A stretch of 64,000 nucleotides of DNA from Novosphingobium pentaromativorans US6-1 (GCF_000767465.1 NZ_CP009291.1:2267501-2331500), one strand, 5' to 3'; positions 18,912 through 27,718 are shown, numbered from the stretch's first letter. Translations and numbers: made by a program. Notes: generated by a model not told the origin, from the sequence alone.

Positions 18912-18930
18912 CTCCGGAGCAAGTCCGGAG
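18912..18930. terminator. Hairpin between convergent genes
   Basis: CTCCGGA-GCAAG-TCCGGAG forms a perfect seven-pair stem between the nucleotidyltransferase and the HIT gene, which end toward each other. No T run follows on either strand, so termination strength is doubtful. Confidence 0.4.
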
Positions 18931-18931
18931 C

Positions 18932-19357
18932 CTAGAAGAAGCCCTTGAGCCAGCTTACCAGAGCGGCCAGATCCTCGCCTTCGAGCGCTACCGCGTGCCC
19001 GAGGTCGGGCACTTTCGGCCAGCCGCAGTCGACGAATTCACGGCCCTGCCATTCGCGCGATCCCTCGTAACGGGGGATCACGTGGAAATGGACGTTGGGA
19101 TCCACCATCATCAGCATCAGGTAGTTGAGCCTGGCATATCCCACCGCCTTGCCCAGCGCCGCCTCGATGGCGCTTGTCGCCTGCTTGAGCTCGGCGTGGG
19201 CCGCGGCCGGCAGTTCGCCAAAGGCGGTAACCTCGGACTTGGCGGCCAGCACCAGCGAACCGAGCGTCGGCTGCGCCGCACGGGCAAGGACGACCCAGTG
19301 GTCGAACTCGGCGACCAGCGTTGCCGGGTAGCCGAATTTCTCCATCGTCACGTTCAT
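18932..19357 (-). CDS. HIT-family nucleotide hydrolase/transferase
   Basis: A 141-residue histidine-triad protein. The active-site segment is NVHFHVIPRY (88-97), where the first histidine of the classic triad is replaced by asparagine, a common variant in proteobacterial HIT proteins; H90 would be the nucleophile and H92 the third position. Such enzymes hydrolyse dinucleoside polyphosphates or nucleotide-phosphate links. Start ATG is two bases past the stop of the CDP-alcohol phosphatidyltransferase gene, indicating translational coupling and perhaps a role in cleaning up nucleotide-activated intermediates. Confidence 0.85.
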   Translation of the reverse strand: MNVTMEKFGYPATLVAEFDHWVVLARAAQPTLGSLVLAAKSEVTAFGELPAAAHAELKQATSAIEAALGKAVGYARLNYLMLMMVDPNVHFHVIPRYEGSREWQGREFVDCGWPKVPDLGHAVALEGEDLAALVSWLKGFF

Positions 19358-19359
19358 CG

Positions 19360-20496
19360 TCAGTCCTCCGAAAGCCACGAAGTGATCGTACCGCCCCTGG
19401 CCCGCACATTCCATGCCTGCACGAGGCGGATCGCATGGACCAGGCAGGATAGCGCCGTCCACCAAGCCACCGCGATCAGGCCGATGTCGGGCCGCGCAAA
19501 GAGCATGGCGACGAAGAGGATCACCATGTTGGGATTGCGGCGCGCAGTGATCAGGCGGAACCGGCTGTCGAAGCGGCGCCACACGTGGATGTGCATCATG
19601 CCGTTCTGGCGCATGAACACGCCTTCGATCAGACGCTGGACGACATAACCGCCCTGGATGGCGCCCTGCACCCACCAGAAGGTCGCCGTGTCGTAGGCCA
19701 GGCCCCAGCTGGCAAGGCCGGTGGCCCAGAACCACCACCAGAACGGCGGATGAACGAGGTCCATGCCGTGATCGAAGATATTGCCCCAGTAGGAAGAGGT
19801 GATCGTGCACCGGGCGAGCTTGCCGTCCACGGTATCCAGCACCATGAACACCAGACCGGCCGCCATGCCCGACCAGTAATGGCCCTGTGCGAACAGGACC
19901 GTCGCGACCACGCAGAACACCGCGCCGACGAAAGTCACCATGTTCGGGGTGATATGCAGCCTGGCGCAGATGCGGGTCAGCACCAGGGCCCATTCCGGCC
20001 AGAGGTACTTGGTGAGCAGGTCGGTCACGCCCTTGTAGGCGCCGAAATAGCTGGCACGCTCGAGCTGGCGGACGGTATCCTTGCGCAGCGGGAGCAGGAA
20101 AGGCGTTTCGCGCTTGCGAAGCTGCTTGTTCTCGATGGTCGGCCCGGTCTCGAAAGCGACCACCGTCATCCCTGCGGTGTCGGCCAGCGGCACTCCCGCC
20201 GCCATGGCCTCGGCGATTCGGCGCGTCTGGTTCGCATCTGCAGCATGCGCGAGCGCCGGAACGCCCCCGAGGGTAAGCACCATGCCCGGCTGGGTGACGA
20301 TGTGCCGGAACCATGCCGGGTCCCAGGCGAAGGCGGCCGCGGACAGGATCGCCGCCTCTTCGGGCACCGTGTCGGCAGGTGTGAGCCTGGAAGCCCGCGC
20401 AATCCGGGCCACGCGTTCGGAGACATCCAGTCCCCACAGCTTTACGGGGTTTTCGCCGATCGTGACGACCGGCAGCACTTGCGAATTTTCGACCAT
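19360..20496 (-). CDS. CDP-alcohol phosphatidyltransferase with an N-terminal extra domain
   Basis: Membrane enzyme that joins a CDP-activated group to an alcohol or lipid. From the ATG of MVENSQ it has 378 residues. The C-terminal half (about 175-378) has several helices and the full family signature: D221, D224-G225, A228-R229, G238, D242, D246. The first 160 residues are soluble and recall, in order and in ENPVKLWGL, the nucleotidyltransferase half of bifunctional inositol-phosphate cytidylyltransferase/phospholipid synthases, but the glycine-rich nucleotide loop is not visible. Longer starts (20559, 20646) exist; the chosen one follows the proposed control region. It precedes the HIT gene and diverges from the lipid kinase operon. 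Confidence 0.85.
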   Translation of the reverse strand: MVENSQVLPVVTIGENPVKLWGLDVSERVARIARASRLTPADTVPEEAAILSAAAFAWDPAWFRHIVTQPGMVLTLGGVPALAHAADANQTRRIAEAMAAGVPLADTAGMTVVAFETGPTIENKQLRKRETPFLLPLRKDTVRQLERASYFGAYKGVTDLLTKYLWPEWALVLTRICARLHITPNMVTFVGAVFCVVATVLFAQGHYWSGMAAGLVFMVLDTVDGKLARCTITSSYWGNIFDHGMDLVHPPFWWWFWATGLASWGLAYDTATFWWVQGAIQGGYVVQRLIEGVFMRQNGMMHIHVWRRFDSRFRLITARRNPNMVILFVAMLFARPDIGLIAVAWWTALSCLVHAIRLVQAWNVRARGGTITSWLSED

Positions 20497-20659
20497 GGGG
20501 TCCCGAACTAGTCGAGGCCGCCGGGGCTGGCAATCGCCGTCGTCGCCAGCCGAGCGCATGCTCACGCGACGGTGCACCTTCGCCACAGAAGTGTAACTTT
20601 CCTGTGTCAAACCATGTTTCATAGTGATTTTCGGCTCGGGCGGCATTACATAGACGCCC

Positions 20660-21703
20660 GTGTACGGATCGATTTACGAGTTTGAATCGCTGCCGAGCTT
20701 CGGCAAGCAGGGAAGTGAGAGTCATTCTCGCTCCACTTCGCGCGTCCGCCGTGGACGTGCCGTCCCGCTGGTCGGGATCGTCCGGAATCCGCGCAGCCAC
20801 CGCAACAAGGGCATCGCGCCGGAAATGGCAGATTGCTCCAACATCCTGACCGAGACGCCCCGCACCCGCGAGGATCTCCACCATACGCTCGCGGAATTTG
20901 CGCGGCGCGGCATAGACTACCTCGTGGTCGATGGCGGCGACGGTACCGTGCGTGACGTGCTGACCTGCGGCGCCGACATTTTCGGCAACGACTGGCCTAC
21001 GCTGATGGTCCTGCCGAAAGGCAAGACCAACGCGCTGACCGTCGATCTCGGCCTGCCCAATCACTGGTCGCTGGCCGAAGCGCTTGCTGCAGCGCAGAAC
21101 GGCAATACCGTGACCCGCCGGCCCCTGCGCGTCTCCCCGGCGGATGGCTCGGGCGGCTGCATCCAGGGCTTCATCTTCGGCACCGGCACTTTCTCGCTGG
21201 CGACCGAGGCAGGCCAGGAAGCGCATCGCCGCGGCGCCTTCAACAGCTTCGCCGTGGGCCTCTCGATCCTCTGGGCCGTCATCCAGGCGCTGTTCGGCGG
21301 CGCCGGCAACCCGTGGCGCGCATGCACCCCGACCCGCCTCGTCGACCGCTTCACCGGCCGCGCCCTGCCGCGCACAGGCCCGGGCAGGGACGACGAGCGG
21401 CTCATGACCTTTGCCACGACTTTCGAGAAGTTTCCTCTCGGCGCGCGGCCCTTCGGCAGCAATGTGCCTCCCGGGATGAAGCTGGCCGTGGTCGACTGGC
21501 CGGTACGCTGGGTGATCATGCTGGTCCCGGCCATGCTCTTCGGCTTCTACGGACGTTTCCTCAAGCGCGCGGGCGTACATCGTTTCTGCGCCAGCGACGT
21601 CGACATCGACCTCGGCGGAACGTTCATCCTCGACGGCGAGGCCTTCCCGGCCGGCCGCTATATCCTCGACGAAGGCCCGCAGCTTACCTTCGTCGTCCCG
21701 TGA
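20660..21703 (+). CDS. Diacylglycerol-kinase-family lipid kinase
   Basis: A 347-residue soluble or peripheral kinase that should phosphorylate a lipid hydroxyl. The family's nucleotide motif is DGGDGTVRDVL (91-101), preceded by a VRNPRSHRNKG segment (41-51) matching the usual N-P-x-S-G region. Start is GTG. It heads a three-gene plus-strand operon (stop to next start 11 bp) with the TAM41-like and MobA-like genes. Substrate could be diacylglycerol, ceramide or another lipid alcohol; sphingomonads make sphingolipids, so ceramide kinase activity is worth considering but not shown. Confidence 0.85.
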   Translation: MYGSIYEFESLPSFGKQGSESHSRSTSRVRRGRAVPLVGIVRNPRSHRNKGIAPEMADCSNILTETPRTREDLHHTLAEFARRGIDYLVVDGGDGTVRDVLTCGADIFGNDWPTLMVLPKGKTNALTVDLGLPNHWSLAEALAAAQNGNTVTRRPLRVSPADGSGGCIQGFIFGTGTFSLATEAGQEAHRRGAFNSFAVGLSILWAVIQALFGGAGNPWRACTPTRLVDRFTGRALPRTGPGRDDERLMTFATTFEKFPLGARPFGSNVPPGMKLAVVDWPVRWVIMLVPAMLFGFYGRFLKRAGVHRFCASDVDIDLGGTFILDGEAFPAGRYILDEGPQLTFVVP

Positions 21704-21714
21704 GCCGCTGAGCA

Positions 21715-22629
21715 ATGAGCGAGGATCTCGCTGGACGCGTGACGGCCGCTCTCAACCGGCCCGTCGAACCCGAAGTACGCGCCTTCGCCGAACGCCTTGG
21801 AAAAGAGGCCGGCGCACTGGCCGTCCTGTTCTACGGCTCCAACCTCAGGACCGGCTCGCTGGAAGGCGTGCTCGATTTCTACGTCCTGACGGCGGGGCCG
21901 CAGGTGGAGAAGATCTGGCCGCGCGTCAGCTATCACGAATGGGGCCATACCGGCGTCACGCTGCGCGCCAAGGTCGCGACGATGGCGCTCGAGACGTTTC
22001 GCGCCGCGGCTTCGGGCGAATTGCTCGATACGACGATCTGGGCCCGCTTCGTCCAGCCCAGCGCCCTGGCATGGCAACGCGATGAAGCGGCCGGCGCGGC
22101 CATGGCCGAGTCCATCGCCCTGGCGGCACGGACCGCCGCCCGGCTGGCGGTTGCCCTGGGTCCAGAGACCGGCACTCCCGAAGACTATTGGCGCGCCCTG
22201 TTCCGTGCGACTTATGCCGCCGAATTCCGGGTCGAAAAAGCCGGTCGCGAGGATTCCATCCTCTCTGCCAACCGCACCCATTTCGATGGCCTCCTGCCGC
22301 TGGCACTCGTGGCCGAACGGATCGACTTCGCCCGAGCTGCCGACAGCGTCATCCGCCCGGAACTGAGCGCCGCCCGCCGGGCCCGCCTGCTCGGCTGGTG
22401 GAAGAAACGGCAACGCATGGGCAAGCCCTACAACTTCATGCGCCTGCTCAAGGCCTCGACCACTTTCGACGGCGCAGCGCGCTATGCCGCCTGGAAGATC
22501 GAGCGGCACACCGGCATTCATGTCGCCCTTACGCCCTGGCGCGAGCGTCATCCGGTGCTTGCCGCACCCGGCGTGCTCTGGCAGGTTTGGCGTGCGAAAA
22601 AAGCCGCCAACGCCAAAGAAGCCGCGTGA
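21715..22629 (+). CDS. TAM41-like nucleotidyltransferase (possible CDP-lipid synthase)
   Basis: A 304-residue protein without clear membrane segments. FYGSNLRTGSLEGVLDFYVL (39-58) has the G-S then D-x-x spacing of the nucleotidyltransferase site in the mitochondrial TAM41 family, which makes CDP-diacylglycerol from phosphatidic acid. A following region (VTLRAKVATMALETF, then LLDTTIWARFVQPS) parallels the order of TAM41 features I remember. Located between a lipid kinase and a MobA-like gene with tight spacing. The assignment is by motif memory and context, and could be wrong; a plain hypothetical is the fallback. Confidence 0.6.
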   Translation: MSEDLAGRVTAALNRPVEPEVRAFAERLGKEAGALAVLFYGSNLRTGSLEGVLDFYVLTAGPQVEKIWPRVSYHEWGHTGVTLRAKVATMALETFRAAASGELLDTTIWARFVQPSALAWQRDEAAGAAMAESIALAARTAARLAVALGPETGTPEDYWRALFRATYAAEFRVEKAGREDSILSANRTHFDGLLPLALVAERIDFARAADSVIRPELSAARRARLLGWWKKRQRMGKPYNFMRLLKASTTFDGAARYAAWKIERHTGIHVALTPWRERHPVLAAPGVLWQVWRAKKAANAKEAA

Positions 22630-23405
22630 GCATAACCCAAGCCCCTGTATCAGCCCTCATTCTTGCCGGATCGCGCCCCGGAGTGCCCGACCCGGTAGCC
22701 GGCGCCGAAGGCGTCAGCCACAAGGCCCTTGTCGAGATCGACGGCAGGCCGATGCTCGCCCATGTCGTCTCCGCGCTGCGGGATGCAGGCATCGCGCGCC
22801 TGGCCGTGGCGACGAACGATGCTCAGGTAATCGCCCTGGCGTCCGAGCTGGGCTGTGAGGCCGTCCCAGCCGCCGCCGGACCGAGCGCCAGCGTCGAAGC
22901 CGGTTTCGCGCAGCTGGGCGCACCGATGCTGGTCACGACTTCAGACCATGCGCTGCTGCGTGCGGAATGGGTTTCCGATTTTCTCGCCGATACGCCCGGC
23001 AATGCCGACGTCGCCATCCTGCTGGCCCGGCGCGAGGCGATCGAGCGCGCCATGCCCGGGAGCAAGCGCACCTACTTGCGCTTCGCCGATGGCTGGTGGT
23101 CGGGCTGCAACCTGTTCCTGCTCGCCCGAGACAATGCCAATGCCGCGATCCGGACCTGGAAAATGGTCGAGGCAGATCGCAAGCGTCCCTGGCGGATCGC
23201 CGCGAAACTGGGGATCGGCATGCTGGTGAACTATGCGCTGGGGCGCCTGACGCTGGCGGCGGCCATTGCCCGAATGGGCCGCCGGGTCGGCATCGAGGCC
23301 CGGCTAGTCGCCGCGCGCGACGGCCTGGCCGCGGTCGACGTCGACAAGCCTGCAGACCTCGCCGATGCCCGGGAAATCATGGCATCGCGAAAGATGGCGC
23401 AGTAA
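22626..23405 (+). CDS. MobA-like NTP transferase
   Basis: A 259-residue protein of the NTP-transferase fold starting at a GTG that overlaps the previous stop (GTGA). The N-terminal VSALILAGSRPG, HKALVEIDGRPML (32-44) and TSDHALL are the signature loop, lysine and metal-binding segments of MobA/IspD-like nucleotidyltransferases; the glycine-rich loop is unusually stretched. The C-terminal 70 residues hold a hydrophobic helix pair (LGIGMLVNYALG, LAAAIARMGRR) that might touch the membrane. Third gene of the lipid kinase operon; probably activates a head group with a nucleotide rather than making molybdenum cofactor. Confidence 0.75.
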   Translation: MSITQAPVSALILAGSRPGVPDPVAGAEGVSHKALVEIDGRPMLAHVVSALRDAGIARLAVATNDAQVIALASELGCEAVPAAAGPSASVEAGFAQLGAPMLVTTSDHALLRAEWVSDFLADTPGNADVAILLARREAIERAMPGSKRTYLRFADGWWSGCNLFLLARDNANAAIRTWKMVEADRKRPWRIAAKLGIGMLVNYALGRLTLAAAIARMGRRVGIEARLVAARDGLAAVDVDKPADLADAREIMASRKMAQ

Positions 23406-23480
23406 GCCGGGAAAAGCGCACCGTCCCGCCATACGGGGCAAGGAAACCTTGAAAAGTTTCGATCCGCGCAGGCACACCGA

Positions 23481-23972
23481 TCACATGTACTTCATCTCGA
23501 TCCGGATCGACTTCACGGTGTCGCCGACGGGAACGCCGACCTTGGTGTAGCTCGGCTTGCCGAGGTTGAAGATGTTGATCGACGGGTTGTTCGACATGCC
23601 GCCGCCGTCGCTCATGATGTCTGTCTTGCCGTTGCCGTTGAGGTCGTGGCGCACGGCAACGCCGTACGTGCCCGATTCAGGCACGGGCAGGCAGAAGGTC
23701 ATCGTGCCCGCCTTGGCCGGAACCTCGATGCGCGAAAGCCACTTGCCCTTTGTCAGCCACTCCGACGAATTGGCCCGGTAGCTCTGGATGCGCAGCTTGC
23801 CCTGCGACGCCTTGACGCCATCGACGGTCACCATGACCGCCGGTCCGGAACCCGCAGTACAACGGCTCATATCGTTGTGAATCTCGTTGCGGTACTGCGC
23901 GATGGCCGGCGAAGCCGTCGCCAGGCCGATCGCGGCGAGAGCGCCGAATCCCGCAGTCAGTCGTTTCTTCAT
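23481..23972 (-). CDS. DUF2141-domain exported protein
   Basis: A 163-residue protein with a clear signal peptide (MKKRLTAGFGALAAIGLATA, cleavage probably after SPAIA near residue 24). The mature part carries the DUF2141 hallmark: a DLNGNGKTD calcium-loop-like stretch followed by GGGMSNNPS. The function of the family is unknown; it is thought to be periplasmic or surface located. I chose the ATG that begins the signal peptide; another ATG lies 33 bases upstream. It diverges from rpe. Confidence 0.82.
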   Translation of the reverse strand: MKKRLTAGFGALAAIGLATASPAIAQYRNEIHNDMSRCTAGSGPAVMVTVDGVKASQGKLRIQSYRANSSEWLTKGKWLSRIEVPAKAGTMTFCLPVPESGTYGVAVRHDLNGNGKTDIMSDGGGMSNNPSINIFNLGKPSYTKVGVPVGDTVKSIRIEMKYM

Positions 23973-24347
23973 TCCGATCGATCCCTTCGGGAAGGTCGTG
24001 TTCATTTCCGCTTCCATGTAATGGACTGATTTCGCTCCATTCGCGGCGGTATTGCCGCAAGAGCAAGGCGATGTCATCTCCACCTTTTCTTGGGGCCAAT
24101 CTGGCCTGTCCGCCGTGAATGCGAACTGAATTGTCGCGCAAGCCTCCAGACAGGCGGCAGTTTCGCGCAAGGACGCATCGCGAAGAAAAATCCGACCCGG
24201 CCCGCGAAGTTCCCATTTCGCATCGCGGCAACTGTCCCTATTCGGGCCTTGACCCAATATCGCGTGTGGAAAACGGGCTTCCTCGTCCTTGTCCGCACAA
24301 TATCTGGTGCTTTATTCATCGTTATCCAAGGAGCCTCGATTTCCCTC
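23973..24347. other. Intergenic region between the DUF2141 gene and rpe
   Basis: About 375 bp between divergent genes. It contains an AAGGAG at 24328-24333, some 14 bases before the rpe ATG, and TTG-rich stretches around 24249 and 24289, but no convincing -35/-10 pair. I see no conserved-looking small gene. Confidence 0.5.
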
Positions 24348-25025
24348 ATGACTGCCCCCCTGATCTCGCCCTCGATCCTGTCCGCAGACTTTTCGCGCCT
24401 GGGCGAGGAAGTGCGCGCCATTGACGAAGCGGGCGCCGACTGGATCCACGTCGACGTGATGGACGGCCACTTCGTGCCCAACATCACCATCGGCCCGGCC
24501 GTGGTGAAGGCGCTGCGTCCGCACACCGCCAAGACCTTCGACGTCCACCTGATGATCTCGCCGGTCGACAGCTACCTCGAGGCTTTCGCCGACGCCGGCG
24601 CGGACATCATCACCGTCCATCCCGAGGCAGGCCCGCACGTGCACCGCACGGTGCAGACGATCAGGAACCTCGGCAAGAAGGCCGGAATCTCGCTCAACCC
24701 GGCAACGCCGGCCAAGATGCTCGACTATCTGATCGACGAGATCGACCTCGTCCTGGTGATGAGCGTCAATCCCGGCTTCGGCGGCCAGAGCTTCATCTCC
24801 AGCCAGCTTCGCAAGATCGAGGCGGTGCGCAAGATGATCGACAAGTCGGGCCGCGACATCCGCCTCGAAGTCGATGGCGGGGTCGATGCGAAAACGGCGC
24901 CGCTGTGCGTCTCCGCAGGCGCCGATGTGCTGGTGGCTGGCTCCGCCACCTTCCGCGGCGGCCCCACGAAATATGCGTCCAACATCCGGACGCTGAAGGG
25001 CCTCGCCCCGGACAATACGGACTGA
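24348..25025 (+). CDS. rpe: Ribulose-phosphate 3-epimerase
   Basis: Pentose-phosphate-pathway enzyme interconverting ribulose-5-phosphate and xylulose-5-phosphate in the cytoplasm. The 225-residue TIM barrel has all the usual signatures: [32 protein letters not shown] (metal ligands), [25 protein letters not shown] and EVDGGVD. The ATG of MTAPLIS is chosen because upstream codons do not extend the barrel. Four bases separate its stop from the GTG of the heparinase-like gene. Confidence 0.97.
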   Translation: MTAPLISPSILSADFSRLGEEVRAIDEAGADWIHVDVMDGHFVPNITIGPAVVKALRPHTAKTFDVHLMISPVDSYLEAFADAGADIITVHPEAGPHVHRTVQTIRNLGKKAGISLNPATPAKMLDYLIDEIDLVLVMSVNPGFGGQSFISSQLRKIEAVRKMIDKSGRDIRLEVDGGVDAKTAPLCVSAGADVLVAGSATFRGGPTKYASNIRTLKGLAPDNTD

Positions 25026-25029
25026 CACG

Positions 25030-26919
25030 GTGACACTGGACACGCACAACGGTTCCCAGACCTGGAACCCGGATGAAGACCGGGCCATTCCACTGGCTGA
25101 AGCAACCGAAGTGGGTGTCGTGAACAAGACGGTGGACGAAACGCCTGCCCCTCAGCTGCGCGAGGACGCGCCCGTGGCGACCGGCGAGCAGATCGAGCCG
25201 GGGCGCGCCCTGGCGCTCGTCGACTTCTCGCCGCCGGCCCTGGGGGCAGGCGCACGCCTGATCCGGTTCGCCTATCGCCTTGGCGTGCCGGGCACGATGC
25301 TGACCGCACCGATGGGCAAGAAATCGAAGACGCGGTTGCTGGCCACGGTGAACAACACCGTACCGGGCAACCGCATCGCCGGAACGGCCCTGCGCGCGGG
25401 GCATTTCCTGGTCCACGGTGCCAAGACGCCGATCGCGCAGGTCGATTTCCATGGTGCCGCGCGGGTCACGCCGCCGCTGGAAGCGGTGGTCCACAGCTTC
25501 TCGTGGTTGACCGATCTCGAAGCCTGCGCCCCGCGCGAACAGGGCGTGCCGGTGGCCGAGCGGATCCTGACGTCATGGCTCCAGGCCAACCCCAAGCCGC
25601 CGGCCAAGCCCGGCAAGGGGCCTGCATGGAATGTCGGCCACACCGGCATGCGGTTGATGAACTGGCTGGTCCATGCGCCGCTGATCCTTTCCGGCGAGAA
25701 GGCCCTGCGCCTGCGCACCCTGCGCCACATCAACGAAACCGCGCGCTGGCTCGACCGGCAGGTCCACCACGCCGAGGACGGTCTTGCCGAAGTGGCCGGC
25801 TGGTGCGCGGTGATCGCCGCCGGTCTGCTCCTTCCCGACGGTCGTCCGCGCCGCCTCTACGGCGAAGCCGGCCTGATCCGTGCGCTGGGCGAACTGATGG
25901 GCGACGACGGCGGCGTGCTGTCGCGCAGTCCGCTGGCACAGATGGAAGCGATCGCGCTGCTGGTGCGCCTGCGCAACTGCTACCAGGCCACCCGGCGCGA
26001 TCCGCCAGACGCGATCGAGCGGGTGATCGAAATGCTCGTTCCGCCGCTCCTAGCGCTGACCCATGGCGACGGTTCGCTGGGAAGCTGGCAGGGCGCCTGG
26101 GCGATCAACGGCGATGACGTGAGCGCCCTGGTCGCCGCGAGCGGCGTGCGAGCCCGTCCTTTGCGCGACGTGCGCCAGTGGGGCTACCAGCGCGCCGTCG
26201 CGCAGAAAACCATCCTGCTGTTCGACACCGCGCCTCCGCCGATGCCGAGCCATGCCCGCTACGGCTGCGCCTCGACGCTTGCCTTCGAGATGTCCCACGG
26301 CGGCCATCGCCTGATCGTCAATTGCGGCGGCGCCGCCAGCGGCGGCGGGCTGGTACCGGTCCGGCTCGAACAGGGCCTGCGCGCGACGGCGGCGCATTCG
26401 ACCCTGACCATCGACGATGCCAATTCCACCGCGATCCTGATCAACGGCATGATCGGATCGGGTGTCAGCCAGGTCGATATCGACCGCAAGACGCTGCAGA
26501 ATGAAAACGGCTCGAACGCCACCCGACTCGAAGCCAGCCACAACGGCTATGCCGCGCGTTATGGCCTGACTCACCGCCGCATCCTCATCCTGCGCGACGA
26601 CGGGACGGAACTGCGCGGCGAAGACCTGCTACTGCCCTCGGGTCGCAAGGGGAAGCGGGGCAAGGTCGGCTATGCGCTGCGCTTCCACCTCGGCCCCGAA
26701 GTCGACGTCGCCCTGACCGAGGATGGCCAGGGCGCGGGCCTTGCACTGCCCGATGGCAGCTACTGGCAATTCCGCAGCGGCGGCGGTGATGTCTCGATCG
26801 AGGATTCGCTGTGGGTCGACGGCCATGGCCGTCCCCAGGCGACGCAGCAACTCGTCGTCCAGGGCCTCGTATCGCGGGGCGGCGGCAATTTCGGGTGGCT
26901 GCTCAAGAAGATGGGCTGA
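25030..26919 (+). CDS. Heparinase II/III-family protein
   Basis: A 629-residue protein of the heparinase II/III-like family: an alpha-helical toroid in the first two thirds (for example HTGMRLMNWLVH, LAEVAGWCAVIAAGLLLPDGR) and a beta-sandwich C-terminal part. Known members are polysaccharide lyases of uronic-acid polymers. No signal peptide is visible, unlike most secreted lyases, so it may act in the cytoplasm on exopolysaccharide fragments or have another role. GTG start, four bases after rpe, so the two are translationally linked. Confidence 0.82.
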   Translation: MTLDTHNGSQTWNPDEDRAIPLAEATEVGVVNKTVDETPAPQLREDAPVATGEQIEPGRALALVDFSPPALGAGARLIRFAYRLGVPGTMLTAPMGKKSKTRLLATVNNTVPGNRIAGTALRAGHFLVHGAKTPIAQVDFHGAARVTPPLEAVVHSFSWLTDLEACAPREQGVPVAERILTSWLQANPKPPAKPGKGPAWNVGHTGMRLMNWLVHAPLILSGEKALRLRTLRHINETARWLDRQVHHAEDGLAEVAGWCAVIAAGLLLPDGRPRRLYGEAGLIRALGELMGDDGGVLSRSPLAQMEAIALLVRLRNCYQATRRDPPDAIERVIEMLVPPLLALTHGDGSLGSWQGAWAINGDDVSALVAASGVRARPLRDVRQWGYQRAVAQKTILLFDTAPPPMPSHARYGCASTLAFEMSHGGHRLIVNCGGAASGGGLVPVRLEQGLRATAAHSTLTIDDANSTAILINGMIGSGVSQVDIDRKTLQNENGSNATRLEASHNGYAARYGLTHRRILILRDDGTELRGEDLLLPSGRKGKRGKVGYALRFHLGPEVDVALTEDGQGAGLALPDGSYWQFRSGGGDVSIEDSLWVDGHGRPQATQQLVVQGLVSRGGGNFGWLLKKMG

Positions 26920-26942
26920 CGCTCCGCCCAGCGGCGCGGGCC

Positions 26943-27551
26943 CTATTCTTCCAGTTCGATATCCCAGTAAAGCCAGTCCCGCCAAGTCTCGTGCAGGTAG
27001 TTAGGCGGGAAGCCCTTGCCCCGTTCCTGCAACTGCCAGCTCGTCGGCCGGATCGGCGGCACCAGCGGCGGCATGTTCGCCTGCTTGGGCGTGCGCCCCC
27101 CCTTCTTGAGATTGCACGGCGCGCAGGCGGTGAGGATGTTTTCCCAGCTCGTCCGGCCACCCAGGCGGCGCGGGATCACATGGTCGAAGGTCAGGTTATG
27201 CGGGCTGCCGCAGTACTGGCAGCTGAAGCGATCGCGCAGGAACAGGTTGAAGCGGGTGAAGGCCGGAAATTCGGAAGGCTTCACATATTGCCGCAGCGCG
27301 ATCACCGAGGGGATCTGCATCGTCCAGCTCGGGCTGTGCACCGCGCGGTCGTAACTGCTGACGATATCGACCCTTTCCAGCACGACCGCCTTGATCGCGG
27401 TCTGCCAGGGCCAGAGGCTTAAGGGGTAGTAGGAGAGCGGTGTGTAATCCGCATTGAGAACCAGCGCAGGGCAGTCCGAAAGACTTCGGGAGGGATCTTC
27501 CTCCGCGCTGCGGAACCGGGCCGCGCGCTCGATCAGCTCCGACTTGAGCAT
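26943..27551 (-). CDS. HNH endonuclease-family protein
   Basis: A 202-residue protein with a zinc-binding HNH fold in its C-terminal half: CQYCG, then FDHVIPRRLGG, then ACAPCNLKKG. This small stand-alone HNH protein is widespread in alphaproteobacteria, conserved and chromosomal, with unknown function; it is not obviously part of a restriction or mobile system. I start at MLKSELIER, dropping a 20-codon extension that lacks domain-like sequence. It converges on the heparinase-like gene and diverges from gluQ. Confidence 0.88.
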   Translation of the reverse strand: MLKSELIERAARFRSAEEDPSRSLSDCPALVLNADYTPLSYYPLSLWPWQTAIKAVVLERVDIVSSYDRAVHSPSWTMQIPSVIALRQYVKPSEFPAFTRFNLFLRDRFSCQYCGSPHNLTFDHVIPRRLGGRTSWENILTACAPCNLKKGGRTPKQANMPPLVPPIRPTSWQLQERGKGFPPNYLHETWRDWLYWDIELEE

Positions 27552-27718
27552 GGCCTCCTGTCGCAGGCCGTCATTACGGTTTGATGGCAGCGCATGCCGG
27601 TAATCCAGCATTTGCGCGAGTCGCCGTCAAGCCTGCGTGCAATGCAGTATAATCGACAATCCACAGCTTGCGAACGCACCTTGTCGCGCGCGCCAATGCG
27701 GTTAGGACATTCCCCGCA

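Noticed and set aside
18932..21715. 927-codon minus-strand frame covering HIT, CDP-alcohol transferase and lipid kinase
   Set aside because: Only its last 141 codons (the HIT protein) are family-like; the rest is antisense or out of frame to better-supported genes.
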